59,863 nucleotides of DNA from DAOTZR01 sp034432595 (GTDB lineage: Bacteria > Chloroflexota > Anaerolineae > B4-G1 > SLSP01): contig DAOUBT010000005.1 in assembly GCA_034432595.1 (NCBI GenBank), positions 1 through 59,863 on the forward strand. The letters run 5' to 3'. The notes beneath the pieces are model-generated. The model saw only the letters and a list, made by a program, of their open reading frames with translations. It had not been told where the DNA came from and ran no database searches. This document shows positions 7,462 to 16,708 of this stretch, in pieces. Position numbers and translations under genes: made by a program. Position 1 is the first letter of the stretch; every line of letters starts with the position of its first letter.

Positions 7462-10400
7462 CCTTTCTCAACCCCTGGGCCTGGCTGGCCGCGCTGCTCG
7501 CCATTCCCATCCTGCTGCTTTACATGCTTCGCCTGCAGCAGACGCGCGTGCGCGTGCCCAGCCTTCTGCTCTGGGAGGCCATCCTCGCCGACCGCCACGC
7601 CAACCGCCCCTGGCAGCGCCTGCGTCGCAACTGGCTTCTCATCCTGCAACTGTTGGCGCTCCTGGCGTTGATTGCGGCCCTGGCACGTCCGGCTCTTCCC
7701 GCGCCCCTCACCGTACAGGGCCGTCTCATCATCCTTGTGGATGCCTCCGCGAGTATGCAGACCCGCGCGGACGGGGTGACGCGCTTTGAGCTGGCCCGCC
7801 GCGAGTTGCGTCGTCTCAGCGATAGCTTTACCGGCGATGCGCGCATCGCGCTCATCCGCGTGGGGGACGAGCCGCTCCTCCTGCTGCGCGATGGCGACGC
7901 GCAGGCGTTTCGCCGTGCTCTGGAGCAGCTCGAACCCGGCACCGGCACTGCGGATTGGGAAGCTGCCGCCGCGCTCGCGACGGGTTTGGCCACCTCCGCC
8001 GACACCCTCACCCTCGTGGTGACCGACGCCGCCCTGCGCACGCCGCTGCCCGCGCTCCCCGGTGAGGTGCGCCTCCTCGCCGTCGGGGAGGACGTTCCCA
8101 ACGTCGGCATCGTGGCTTTTGCCCTGCGCCGTTCCGCCGTCGGCGAGCAGGCCTTTGTGCGCCTGCTCAACGTCGGTCCTGCCACAACGCGCACCCTTAC
8201 TTTGTATGTTGATGGGGTCCCCTGGGAGCAGCGCGACCTGTCGTTAGCCGCGGATACCGCGCTCAGCCTCACTTTCGACGACCTCCCCGCTCTGGATTGG
8301 GTTGAAGCGCGCCTTACCCCGGAGGACGCCCTGACCCTCGATGACCGCGCCTGGGTTGCCGAGACCCCCGCGCAGGGCGGACGGGTGCTGCTGGTCACGC
8401 CCGACAACCCCTTCCTGTTGCGCGCGCTGCGCCTGCTGCCCGGTGCGCTGCAAGTGGATGTTTCTCCCACGTTGGACGCGGTGCAAGGGGGGGATTATGG
8501 CCTGCTCGTGACCGATGGCCCGATTACCGGCACCCTGCCCGCCTTGAATGTGTGGGCCATCGCTCCCGGCGCGGGGACGCCCTGCGGGATGCCCGGCGCA
8601 CCTTACACCGTCACCGCCACCTTGCGCGGACAGTGGACGCATCCCCTGTTGAGCAACGTGGACTGGCGCGACGTGTACATCGCCCGCGCCTACGCTTACA
8701 CCCCGCCGGAGGAGGCTACCATCCTGCTGGAAACCGCCGAAGGCCCCCTGCTGTGGACGCTGGAAAGCGGCGGGCGGCGCGTGGCCTGTCTGGGCTTCGA
8801 TTTGCGCGACTCCGATTTGCCCCTGCAGGTCGCTTTCCCCATCCTTACCGCCAATCTGGTGGGCTGGCTTCTGCCGCAGGCTTCGACCGAGCCTGTTTTG
8901 CCGCTCAAGGCCGGCGTGTTTTGGACGCTCGATCTGCCGGAGGGCACGCGCGGCGCGCTCGTCCTGCCCGATGGGGAGCAGCTATCCTGGCCCGCGGCGT
9001 TCCCTCCCACCGCGCCGGGCCTCTATCGCTTAACCCTGGATGGCCCCGCCGGCGCCACGACGCGCTATGTGGCGCTTTCCCTGTTGGACGAGCAGGAAAC
9101 GGATGGGCGGGCGCGTCCGCTCAGCGCAGGTACGCACCCGCTCACCCCCATCACCGAAGGCGGCGGATGGCGCGAAGTGGGACGCTATCCCCTGGCGCTG
9201 GCGCTGCTCCTCATTGTGATTGAGGCCGCGCTGTGGTGGGGCCGTGCGCCGCGCCTCGATGCCGCCATCTTCTGGCGCGTCCTCATCCTCACCGCCCTTA
9301 TCCTGGCCTTGCTGGGCGTGCGCTGGACGCAGCCCACGCGCGATTTAACCGTCGTGTACCTGCTGGACCGTTCCGCGAGCGCGCGCGGGGCGTGGGAGGA
9401 CGCGGTGGCGTTTGTCGCCGAGGCCATGGCCCACAAGGCCCCGCGTGACGAAATCGGCATCGTCGTGTTTGGCCGCGAGGCCTACGTGGACCGCCTGCCT
9501 TCCGCCGATCCGCGCTGGTCCACCATTGCCACGCACCCCCACGCGGATGCGACCAACATCGAGGAGGCCATCCGCCTTGCTGCGGCCCTCATCCCCGAAG
9601 ATAGCCCTGGCCGCGTGGTGCTCTTGAGCGACGGCCTGGAGACGTTGGGCCGCGCGGAGACGGCCCTCGCGCAGCTGGCGGCTCGCCACATTGACTGGCA
9701 GGTCGTGCCGCTTGCCGGCGGCCTGCTTGCCCCCGAAGTCTGGATGGAAGACCTGCGCGTCTCGTCCTATGCCTATGTGGGCGACCGCGTCACCGCGCGC
9801 GTGCAGGTGGGCGGTACGGAGTCCGGTCCGCTGCGCCTGACCTGGAACACGTCCGATGAGACGGGTGAGGCGGATGTGGAGCTGGTGGGGCAGAGTGGCA
9901 GCTTTGCCTTCAGCTTCACCGCCACACAGATGGGCATCATGCCCTTGCGCGTCTGCATTGCCACGCCGCGCGATACGTTTGCCCAAAACAACTGCGCCGA
10001 AGCCTGGGTTTGGGTGCAGGGCGCCCCGCGCGTGCTCGTCGTCGGCGCGGAAGAAGAACGCGCGGCGCTCGTCGCTGCCCTGAAGCAGGCCGGCCTGGAG
10101 CTGGAAAGCACCACGCCCGACGCCATGCCCGCATCGGTATCCGACCTTTCCTCTTACGCGGCGGTAGTTCTGGTCAACACGCCGGCGCGCACCTTTACGC
10201 CCGGAGCCTTGCGCGCGCTCCAATCCTATGTGCGCGATGTCGGCGGCGGCCTCGTGGCGGTGGGAGGACCGCAAAGCTACGGCGTGGGAGGCTGGCTTGG
10301 CACCCCGCTCGAAGAGACTTTGCCGGTTTCCATGCAGGTGCGCGATCCCGACCGCTTCCCGCCCTTGTCCATGGTCATCGTCATTGACAAATCCGGCAGC

Positions 10401-11990
10401 ATGGGCGCGGTAGAGGACGGTGTGCCCAAAATCCAACTGGCCGCCGAAGGCGCCGTGCGCACGGCTGAAGCGCTTAACGATAACGACTACCTGGCCGTGG
10501 TCGCTTACGACGACCGTCCCGCGGATGTGCTGGGGCCGTTCCCGATGAGCGAGCGCGACGCCATCATCGCGCAGCTTTTGCGTCTCCAATCTGGCGGCGG
10601 CGGTATCTACGTCCGCGAGAGCCTGCTCTTTGCCCACGATTTGTTGCAGGACATGCCCGACCTGCCCCAACAACAACGCCTCATCCTGCTGTTGGCCGAT
10701 GGGGCGGATGCAGAACGTCAGGAAGGCGTCGAAGCCTGGATTCAAGAAGTCCTTGTTCCCGAATCCATCACCTTAAGCGTCATCTCCATTGGGGAAGGGC
10801 AAGATGTCCCCTTCCTGCAGCGCTGCGCGCAGGCAGGCGGGGGGCGCTTCTACCTCACCACGCGCGCTGCCGACTTACCCGCCATCTTCACCGAGGAAAC
10901 GCAGCAGGCCAAGCGCTCCTACATTGTCGAGCGCTCCTTCTATCCCAAACCCGTGAGCCTGTGGACGCCGTTGCAGCATGTGCGCAGCACCCCGCAACTG
11001 CTGGGCTACGTGGCGACCACGCCCAAACCCGGCGCGCAAGTCGTCTGGGAAGCCACGCAAAGCGATCCGCTGTTGGCCGTGTGGTCATACGGCCTGGGGC
11101 GCGCCGTAGCCTGGACCTCGGACGCGACCGGGCGTTGGGCCGCCAACTGGGTAGCCTGGCGCAACGCCCCCGCCTTCTGGGGGGCGCTGGTGCGTTGGGT
11201 TCTGCCGCCGCCCTCCGACGCCGGCCTGACGGTGCGCGTCGTCCCGGAGAGCTTCACGCGCGCGCGGCTGGACGTGGACGCCTTCACGCCTTCCGGGGAC
11301 TACGCCAACGACCTGGATTTACAGCTTACCGTGGCCTATCCGCAAAGCGGGAGCGCGCCCTACACGACCACCCTGCGCGCGGTTGCGCCGGGGCGCTATC
11401 GTACCGACTTCCCGCTGGAACCGGGCGTTGCCGTGTTACGTCTTACCGGCGCGCGCACCTTCACCACCGGCTGGGCGCCGCCGATGTCTGCGGAATACCT
11501 GCCGCAGGCCATCCGTGCAGAGCAGGCCACCGCGCGCTTAGCCGCCCTGGGCAGCGGCATCCTCGTCACGGAGCCAGCGCAGACGCTGGCGCACACCCTG
11601 CGGGGCATCCGACGTGGGGCGCCGCTGAGCCTGCCGCTCATCATGCTGGCGTTGCTGCTCTGGCCGCTCGACATTGCCTGGCGGCGGCTCTCGCTCAGCC
11701 TGGGCGGGATAGGGCGCAGTATGCGGCGCTGGGTTGGGCGGCTCCGTCCGTTGCCGCGGGTTCAGGTGCAGGTTGATGAGGGCACGCCGGCGAGTCTGGC
11801 CGCCCGTCTCAAGAGGCGCACCCTCAGCAGCGCCGTGAGGGACGGGCCGCGCCTCCGCTCGTCGGACGAGGTTTCGGTTCCGCCGCCGCCGTCAGCGCCC
11901 GTCGTGCCGCCCGCCGCGTCCCCGCCGCCGCAAACGCCGACGGACGAGGACACCCTGGCCGCGCGTTTGAAGAAACGCTTGAAAGAGTAG
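7458..11990 (+). CDS. Giant membrane protein with BatA-like N-terminus, three VWA domains and a GATase-like domain
   Basis: 1510 residues. The start (FLNPWAWLAALLAIPILLLYMLRL) is the BatA/aerotolerance-type membrane N-terminus, with a second helix near 62-80. VWA domain 1 has its metal motif DASAS at residue 95; helices near 575-625 lead into VWA 2 (DRSAS at 637); a glutamine-amidotransferase-like fold spans about 858-960; VWA 3 follows (DKSGS at 977). A membrane helix near 1395 precedes a Pro-rich, basic cytoplasmic tail. All three DxSxS metal sites are intact. In relatives the first ~600 residues and the remaining ~900 are, as I recall, usually separate proteins, so this looks like a fusion. 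It is coupled to the preceding gene by ATGA. Likely a protein-assembly or complex-scaffolding role; function unproven. Confidence 0.8.
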   Translation: MTFLNPWAWLAALLAIPILLLYMLRLQQTRVRVPSLLLWEAILADRHANRPWQRLRRNWLLILQLLALLALIAALARPALPAPLTVQGRLIILVDASASMQTRADGVTRFELARRELRRLSDSFTGDARIALIRVGDEPLLLLRDGDAQAFRRALEQLEPGTGTADWEAAAALATGLATSADTLTLVVTDAALRTPLPALPGEVRLLAVGEDVPNVGIVAFALRRSAVGEQAFVRLLNVGPATTRTLTLYVDGVPWEQRDLSLAADTALSLTFDDLPALDWVEARLTPEDALTLDDRAWVAETPAQGGRVLLVTPDNPFLLRALRLLPGALQVDVSPTLDAVQGGDYGLLVTDGPITGTLPALNVWAIAPGAGTPCGMPGAPYTVTATLRGQWTHPLLSNVDWRDVYIARAYAYTPPEEATILLETAEGPLLWTLESGGRRVACLGFDLRDSDLPLQVAFPILTANLVGWLLPQASTEPVLPLKAGVFWTLDLPEGTRGALVLPDGEQLSWPAAFPPTAPGLYRLTLDGPAGATTRYVALSLLDEQETDGRARPLSAGTHPLTPITEGGGWREVGRYPLALALLLIVIEAALWWGRAPRLDAAIFWRVLILTALILALLGVRWTQPTRDLTVVYLLDRSASARGAWEDAVAFVAEAMAHKAPRDEIGIVVFGREAYVDRLPSADPRWSTIATHPHADATNIEEAIRLAAALIPEDSPGRVVLLSDGLETLGRAETALAQLAARHIDWQVVPLAGGLLAPEVWMEDLRVSSYAYVGDRVTARVQVGGTESGPLRLTWNTSDETGEADVELVGQSGSFAFSFTATQMGIMPLRVCIATPRDTFAQNNCAEAWVWVQGAPRVLVVGAEEERAALVAALKQAGLELESTTPDAMPASVSDLSSYAAVVLVNTPARTFTPGALRALQSYVRDVGGGLVAVGGPQSYGVGGWLGTPLEETLPVSMQVRDPDRFPPLSMVIVIDKSGSMGAVEDGVPKIQLAAEGAVRTAEALNDNDYLAVVAYDDRPADVLGPFPMSERDAIIAQLLRLQSGGGGIYVRESLLFAHDLLQDMPDLPQQQRLILLLADGADAERQEGVEAWIQEVLVPESITLSVISIGEGQDVPFLQRCAQAGGGRFYLTTRAADLPAIFTEETQQAKRSYIVERSFYPKPVSLWTPLQHVRSTPQLLGYVATTPKPGAQVVWEATQSDPLLAVWSYGLGRAVAWTSDATGRWAANWVAWRNAPAFWGALVRWVLPPPSDAGLTVRVVPESFTRARLDVDAFTPSGDYANDLDLQLTVAYPQSGSAPYTTTLRAVAPGRYRTDFPLEPGVAVLRLTGARTFTTGWAPPMSAEYLPQAIRAEQATARLAALGSGILVTEPAQTLAHTLRGIRRGAPLSLPLIMLALLLWPLDIAWRRLSLSLGGIGRSMRRWVGRLRPLPRVQVQVDEGTPASLAARLKRRTLSSAVRDGPRLRSSDEVSVPPPPSAPVVPPAASPPPQTPTDEDTLAARLKKRLKE

Positions 11991-12012
11991 AACAGGATTT
12001 ATCCTGTTCTAC
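11987..12012 (+). terminator. Perfect 12-bp hairpin after the VWA gene
   Basis: GTAGAACAGGAT, TT, ATCCTGTTCTAC form a perfect inverted repeat that overlaps the TAG stop of the VWA gene. There is no U-run after it, so it may be an attenuating or mRNA-stabilising hairpin rather than a full intrinsic terminator. Confidence 0.5.
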
Positions 12013-12045
12013 ACCTACGTCTTTGTCATCTATGGAGGATAGGGT

Positions 12046-12582
12046 ATGCGTCGTCTCATAACAGGAGCATTCTTTTTCATCCTTCTGCTCTCCATGCTGG
12101 CTTGCGGTTCGCGCGCGACGCCGACCGCGCAACCCACACCGACGCCGGTTGTCGTCGAGCAATGGGCCAGCGCGGCGGAGGCCAGCTCCGAGTTTTCCTG
12201 GCCTGATTGGAGCGCCAAACAGGCCATCGGTGAACCGGATGTCACCACCTGTGCCGACGACCCCCGTGCCTGGGCATCCGCGCGTGGCAACGGCCTGGAA
12301 TGGCTTGAACTCACCTACGCGCAGCCGGTTTATCCGCGCGAATTGCGCATCTATCAGGCCATCGGACGGGGGGCCGTAGCGCGCGTGTTTGTGCGGGATG
12401 AGATGGGTGAGCTGCAGTTAGTCTGGGAGGGAAGCGATACCGGCGACGCCTGTCCCGGCGTGCTGCGCGTGCCGCTCACGCGCACCGATTATCGCGTCAC
12501 GCGCGTGCGCATCGAAATTGACGAATCGCGCACCGGCTTCTGGAATCTGATTGACGCCGTGCAACTGGTTGGGGAGAAATAA
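12046..12582 (+). CDS. Lipoprotein with a discoidin-like beta-sandwich
   Basis: 178 residues. A signal peptide ending at LSMLAC gives a probable lipid-modified cysteine near residue 20, then a TPTAQPTPTP linker. The remainder (EASSEFSWPDWSAKQAIGEP ... WLELTYAQPVYPRELRIYQ ... VRIEIDE) has the layout of F5/8-type or galactose-binding-like domains, which bind sugars or surfaces outside the cell. GGAGG precedes ATG 12046. It lies between the VWA gene and the cytochrome biogenesis fusion with only 4 bases to the next start, so it is probably cotranscribed with the latter. Ligand unknown. Confidence 0.7.
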   Translation: MRRLITGAFFFILLLSMLACGSRATPTAQPTPTPVVVEQWASAAEASSEFSWPDWSAKQAIGEPDVTTCADDPRAWASARGNGLEWLELTYAQPVYPRELRIYQAIGRGAVARVFVRDEMGELQLVWEGSDTGDACPGVLRVPLTRTDYRVTRVRIEIDESRTGFWNLIDAVQLVGEK

Positions 12583-12586
12583 CCTG

Positions 12587-14950
12587 ATGCGCGATGTCCC
12601 CTACATCCTGGCGCTCGCTGGACTTCTGGCCCACCTGATCGGGGTGGGCCTGGCGTTGCGGGGACGCGACGCGCGCTGGTGGTCGCGCGCCTTGCTCGCG
12701 TTGCGCCTGAGCTGGGGCGTGCTCACCGTGGGGGTGCTGGCGCTGCTGCTGGCCCTCCTCACCGACCGCTTTGCCTGGCATTACGTGGCGCAGCATTCCG
12801 CGCGCGACCTGCCGCTCACCCTCAAGGCCACGGCGCTATGGGGCGGACAGGAAGGTTCGTTGCTGCTGTGGAGCTGGCTACAGCTCAGCCTGAGCCTGTA
12901 CGCTTTGACGCGCGCCACGCCGCGCGCGCGTCCGTTGCTCCCCTGGGCCGCGCTGCCCCTGGGCGCGCTGGGCCTCTTCTACGTCACCCTCTCCTGGCGG
13001 CTGGCCAATCCCTTTGTGCTCCTCCCTTCCACCCCGGCGGATGGCGCGGGCTTAAACCCCATCTTGCGCCATCCGGCGATGGTCCTGCATCCGCCCGGCA
13101 TTTACCTGGGCTTTGTGGCCCTTTCCGTCCCTTACGCCTTCGCCTTAGCGACCCTCATCACGCGGCGCTGGGAGGCCTGGCGCGAGGTGGTGCGTCCCTG
13201 GGCCTTGCTCGCCTGGATCGGCCTGAGCGTGGGGCTGCTGCTGGGGATGCGCTGGGCTTACGACGTGTTGGGGTGGGGGGGCTACTGGGGTTGGGACCCG
13301 GTAGAAAACGCCGGGTTGCTCCCCTGGCTGGCGACGACGGCCCTGCTCCACGCGGCGCAACGTCACCATGCGCAGCGTCGCTTCCTGGCCTGGACGCTGG
13401 CCCTGGCTTTGCTGGATTACGCGCTGGTGGTTTTTGGCGTTTTTGCTGCACGCAGCGGCATGATAGCCTCCGTCCATGCCTACGCCGTCTCGCCTTTGGG
13501 CTACTACCTGTTGGCGGCGCTGGCTTTGATTCTGCTCCCCGGCGTGGTGCTGCTCCTGCGTCGCCGCTCTGAGCTGCGTGACGCGGATGGCGGCGCGGAC
13601 CCGCTTTTCTCTTCCACTGGATTGACCTCTTTCACCCTGGTGCTTTTCCTCACCCTGACCGGCACGGTTATCGTCGGCACGCTGCTGCCGGTGCTCACGG
13701 ATTGGCGCATCGGCGCGGCCTGGTTCGACGCTGTGACAGGTCCGCAATGGGCTTTGCTGGTGGCGCTGCTGGGCCTTTGTCCGCTGGTGGGGCGGGGTAT
13801 CACGGCGCAGAAGCCCTGGGTGGCGGCTGCCGGGGCATTGCTCGCCTTGAGCCTGGCCTGGCTGGCGGGCCTGCGCACGTGGGGCGCGCTTTTGGGATTG
13901 GGCCTGAGTGGTTGGGCCGCTGGCCTGGCGCTGGATGATTTGCTCGCCGCCGACCGGAGCGCGCGCACCGGGTTGCGGCGCAGCGGGGCGCTGCTGGTGC
14001 ATCTGGGTTTCGTGTTGATGGCGGTCGGCGTGACCGGCACGCGCCTCTACCCTTTCGAGCGCGACGTCGTGCTGCCTTTAGGGCAGCCTGTCGCTGTGGG
14101 GGATACCACGCTGGTTTTTGAGGACCTGCAACAGGACTTGGGCGCGCAGCGCATCCGCACGCGCGCGCAGGTGGCCGTCTACCGGGACGGCAAGGTGGAA
14201 GCCACGCTGCTCCCCTATCTCGACCATTATGCCGATGGAACTTATGTTCCCACCCCGGCGATCGCCTCCCGTGTGCGCGAGGATCTCTATCTGGTGTTGC
14301 TTTCGTGGACGACGGACGGACAGCAGGTAACGCTGCGCGTGTTGCGCAATCCCCTGGTGAGTTTTCTGTGGGCCGGGGGGTGGCTGCTGGTTGCCGGGGG
14401 GCTGCTGGCCTTCTGGCCCTGGCCGGGGAAGATGGGTGCGTGCGGCGCGCTGGCGCTGCTGCTGCTCCTGGGCTTTGCCTGGCTGGTGTGGGGCGGACCG
14501 CAGCGCGCCTCCGCCATCCATCCCCCACGTCCACACCTGAATCAGCCTGCCCCTGCGTTTAGCCTGACGCTTTTGGACGGTAGTCCCGTCGCGCTGAGCG
14601 CCTGGCGGGGGCAGGTAGTGGTGCTGGCGTTCTGGGCCACCTGGTGTCCTTCGTGCGAGGCCGAAATGCCCACATTGCAGACCGTATGGGATGCTTACCG
14701 CGGACGCGGCGTGCAGGTCATCGGCGTGGCGTATCAGGACACGCGCGCGGAGGTGACGGCGCGTCTTGCTGCGCAGAAACTGCGTTTCCCTGTGGCGCTG
14801 GATGAAGGTGAGCGCCTGTCGCGGCTTTATGGCGTCACCGGCGTGCCGGAGACTTTCATCATAGACGCGGAAGGGCGTTTGCGGCAGGTCTTCATCGGCC
14901 CACTGGACGAGGCGACGCTGCGCGCCGCCATCGAGCGCGTGTTGCCTTAG
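12587..14950 (+). CDS. ccmF: CcmF haem lyase fused to a TlpA/ResA-type thioredoxin
   Basis: 788 residues. Residues 1-640 are a polytopic CcmF-like protein: ATALWGGQEGSLLLW near 80-95 and the haem-handling WWD motif WGGYWGWDPVEN at 230-241. CcmF attaches haem to apocytochrome c on the outer face of the membrane. From about residue 655, after the last helices and HPPRPHLNQ, comes a periplasmic thioredoxin domain with WCPSC at 686 and the cis-Pro loop GVTGVPETF, as in CcmG/TlpA/ResA, which keeps CXXCH cysteines reduced. The two jobs are joined in one chain. No other ccm gene is nearby. ATG 12587 has GGGGAG upstream; a 12-codon extension is a shadow. Confidence 0.88.
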   Translation: MRDVPYILALAGLLAHLIGVGLALRGRDARWWSRALLALRLSWGVLTVGVLALLLALLTDRFAWHYVAQHSARDLPLTLKATALWGGQEGSLLLWSWLQLSLSLYALTRATPRARPLLPWAALPLGALGLFYVTLSWRLANPFVLLPSTPADGAGLNPILRHPAMVLHPPGIYLGFVALSVPYAFALATLITRRWEAWREVVRPWALLAWIGLSVGLLLGMRWAYDVLGWGGYWGWDPVENAGLLPWLATTALLHAAQRHHAQRRFLAWTLALALLDYALVVFGVFAARSGMIASVHAYAVSPLGYYLLAALALILLPGVVLLLRRRSELRDADGGADPLFSSTGLTSFTLVLFLTLTGTVIVGTLLPVLTDWRIGAAWFDAVTGPQWALLVALLGLCPLVGRGITAQKPWVAAAGALLALSLAWLAGLRTWGALLGLGLSGWAAGLALDDLLAADRSARTGLRRSGALLVHLGFVLMAVGVTGTRLYPFERDVVLPLGQPVAVGDTTLVFEDLQQDLGAQRIRTRAQVAVYRDGKVEATLLPYLDHYADGTYVPTPAIASRVREDLYLVLLSWTTDGQQVTLRVLRNPLVSFLWAGGWLLVAGGLLAFWPWPGKMGACGALALLLLLGFAWLVWGGPQRASAIHPPRPHLNQPAPAFSLTLLDGSPVALSAWRGQVVVLAFWATWCPSCEAEMPTLQTVWDAYRGRGVQVIGVAYQDTRAEVTARLAAQKLRFPVALDEGERLSRLYGVTGVPETFIIDAEGRLRQVFIGPLDEATLRAAIERVLP

Positions 14951-14977
14951 AGAAGGGACGTTGGCGGGGGAGGGGAG

Positions 14978-15003
14978 GCGGCTGGCGATAACAGGCCAGC
15001 CGC
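14978..15003 (+). terminator. GC-rich hairpin after the CcmF fusion
   Basis: GCGGCTGGC and GCCAGCCGC pair perfectly (9 bp) around an 8-base loop, 27 bases after the stop. No U-tract follows, so termination strength is uncertain. Confidence 0.4.
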
Positions 15004-15116
15004 GCCGTGGAGCGGCGTTGGCTGTAATTCTCCCCGGCTGGCGCAGTCAGCCTTTCAACCCGATGAACGCGCCAGGGGTACGTTTTTAGCAGCGCGTGTC
15101 AGCCTGCCCTTCATGG

Positions 15117-15662
15117 TCAGGTAGCAATTATCCCTTGCTCCTTTTGCCATTGTTTGGGTGTATAACACGTTTGCACTCCCAAGGCTCGCAGGAGTTTTGC
15201 CCTCAACCCTTTGCCAGGATACGGAGTACACAAAGTCTCGTGCTCTGGATAGAATAAATCCTTCGGTAAACCGTTCGCCTGCCATTGGGCCTGGCATTCG
15301 GCGAATTCATCTTCGGTCAAGTGGAGTGCCCAACAACAAGTGTCGTCGTGATGATCGAACCTGGCTCCTTCTCCTGATCGTGGCACAGGCTTGTCGTCCA
15401 AAAGCAAGCAGAACAACTCATTGGAAATCGAATTTTTGAAAAGCCATTCTACCAATTGGGCAACGAAGATTGCTTTCTCCTGAAGGTCGGTTGGCAAAAG
15501 CCCTTTCTTCTCGGTTGGGATCATATGACTTTGGGGGGCGATGATTCTTGCATAAAAATGAGTACACCATTGAGCAACGGTCGTTGCTGTAACGAGCACA
15601 GATTTCTGGAAGGGAAAATCTCTTTGGTCTTGAAGGTAGTAAAGCTCTGCAAGGTAACGCAT
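15117..15662 (-). CDS. Unknown protein in a putative integron cassette
   Basis: 181 residues from ATG 15662 (MRYLAELYYLQDQ). The frame stays open to GTG 15770, but those 36 residues would lie inside an attC-like site, so the ATG is preferred. The protein is soluble, with no motif I recognise; it is acidic in the middle (DDKPVPRS, HLTEDEFAEC) and contains a DDTCC cysteine pair. Base composition is more AT-rich than the flanking genes. It follows the Mrr-type gene on the same strand. Unrecognised soluble proteins are common cargo in integron cassettes; no function is proposed. Confidence 0.6.
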   Translation of the reverse strand: MRYLAELYYLQDQRDFPFQKSVLVTATTVAQWCTHFYARIIAPQSHMIPTEKKGLLPTDLQEKAIFVAQLVEWLFKNSISNELFCLLLDDKPVPRSGEGARFDHHDDTCCWALHLTEDEFAECQAQWQANGLPKDLFYPEHETLCTPYPGKGLRAKLLRALGVQTCYTPKQWQKEQGIIAT

Positions 15663-15689
15663 AACTCTAAAACGGTCCCTGATCTGAAG

Positions 15690-15816
15690 GGCTGACGTGG
15701 GTATCACCCGCCCGCCGTCTCCGACAATCCGAGAAACTTCAACGAACACCACAGCAGGCAAATTTCGCACCGCTTACCTACCGCTGAAGGTGGGGCGGGT
15801 GCATGTATGGTTAGCG
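15690..15816 (-). other. attC-like integron recombination site (second, degenerate)
   Basis: Read on the minus strand: outer heptamer CGCTAAC (15816-15810), whose TAA is the stop of the Mrr gene, then arm ATGCACCCGCC, and 100 bases on GGCGGGTGAT and outer heptamer GTCAGCC (15696-15690). The inner arms pair except for one extra G on the 5' arm, the extrahelical base typical of attC. The last core is GTC instead of GTT, so the site may be weakened. Its 127 bp length matches the other site (128 bp). Confidence 0.5.
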
Positions 15817-16533
15817 GGCATTGATTACCATGGTTGTTAACAACACGTACGAGACAGTACTGACTACCAGCATAACGCATAAATAAAACAACACGATAAG
15901 CAAAGTTTTTTGCCACCACGCCATTTGTCCCCACCATGCATGGGGAATTAAATCCGTATTGATACGCCCTTCTACCCTATTGCGTAGTTCTCCTATCTTT
16001 TCGCCTGAAATCAATAGAATCTTCACTTTGCTTTTTTCGGCGGCTTGTTTAGCTGCTTCTGTAAAGTCGCTTGTAGTAACAAAGTACCCTACTGGCAAAT
16101 CGGCTGCCGCCAACGCTCCTGCAAACTCTCGTATTAATTCTGGCCCCACAGGCTTTTTATACTGCTTACATTGCACCCCCGCTTTGACACCATTTTTGCT
16201 TAGGATAATGTCTAATCCTTCATCCCCTGATGCCGGTGTTACTCGTGCTTCGAAACCCAACTGGCGAAATATCTCCGCGGTTACATGTTCAAATTCGATA
16301 GGAGAGTAGTCTCCATAAAGCGACGATCTTGCCAATAGATTGGATTTCCGAATTCTGCGCGAACGGGATACCAATAGTATCGCTATTACAAACGACGCAA
16401 CAATCAAGCCTAAAAGCAAGCTCGTCAGCAACGGTTGTTCAAATGCCTTCTTATAAGCATAATAGGCAGCAATGATGATTCCCCAAAATACCGCTTCTGC
16501 TTCGCGTCTAGAAACTCGTCGTCGCTTTGCCAT
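15811..16533 (-). CDS. Membrane-tethered Mrr-like (restriction endonuclease-fold) protein
   Basis: 240 residues. Two close helices near 15-60 (FWGIIIAAYYAYK, LTSLLLGLIVASFVIAILLV), then a cytosolic domain with the Mrr-cat signature: GDEGLDIIL ... GVQCKQYKKPVG near 105-130 (the D-QxK nuclease core), and a last pair of helices at the C-terminus (TLLIVLFYLCVMLVVSTVSYV). Mrr_cat domains cut DNA, often modified DNA; membrane-bound versions are reported in predicted defence loci. The D and QxK residues are intact, so activity is likely. The stop codon lies inside an attC-like site and the start is 48 bases from another, which makes this a candidate integron cassette. Composition is AT-richer than the surroundings. 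Confidence 0.75.
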   Translation of the reverse strand: MAKRRRVSRREAEAVFWGIIIAAYYAYKKAFEQPLLTSLLLGLIVASFVIAILLVSRSRRIRKSNLLARSSLYGDYSPIEFEHVTAEIFRQLGFEARVTPASGDEGLDIILSKNGVKAGVQCKQYKKPVGPELIREFAGALAAADLPVGYFVTTSDFTEAAKQAAEKSKVKILLISGEKIGELRNRVEGRINTDLIPHAWWGQMAWWQKTLLIVLFYLCVMLVVSTVSYVLLTTMVINAR

Positions 16534-16580
16534 TGTCTCTTGTAGGTCTCCTTCACTACTTGATTTTGGAAAGACAAGCC

Positions 16581-16708
16581 TGCTAACGGATGAGCTCAGG
16601 CGCGCCGTGAGTTGTCTGGCGAGCCCATCAATTCAAAGTGCCTCACATAACCAAATCGAGTCGCGATACAAGGCGGCGAGGCGGCGTCGCTTGCAGCTTG
16701 TGTTGGGC
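16581..16708 (-). other. attC-like integron recombination site (first, well formed)
   Basis: Read on the minus strand: R'' GCCCAAC (16708-16702, fits RYYYAAC), 5' arm AGCTGCAAGCGACGCCG (16698-16682), about 75 bases of central region, 3' arm CGGCGCGCCTGAGCT (16607-16593), then a core GTTAGCA (16587-16581). The arms pair with two extra bases on the 5' arm, including the A of GCGACGCCG versus CGGCGCGC, the same asymmetry as in aadA-type attC sites. A second core-like heptamer, GTTAGCC, abuts at 16709-16715. No integrase gene is in the window. Confidence 0.65.

Noticed and set aside
9345..10745. A 466-codon frame antisense to the triple-VWA gene
   Set aside because: The same strand-mirror effect; the sense frame has three VWA domains.
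14960..15116. A third attC-like site after the unknown cassette gene
   Set aside because: Some arm pairing can be drawn (ATGAAGGGC with GCGTTCAT) but no proper core heptamers are present, so it is not called.
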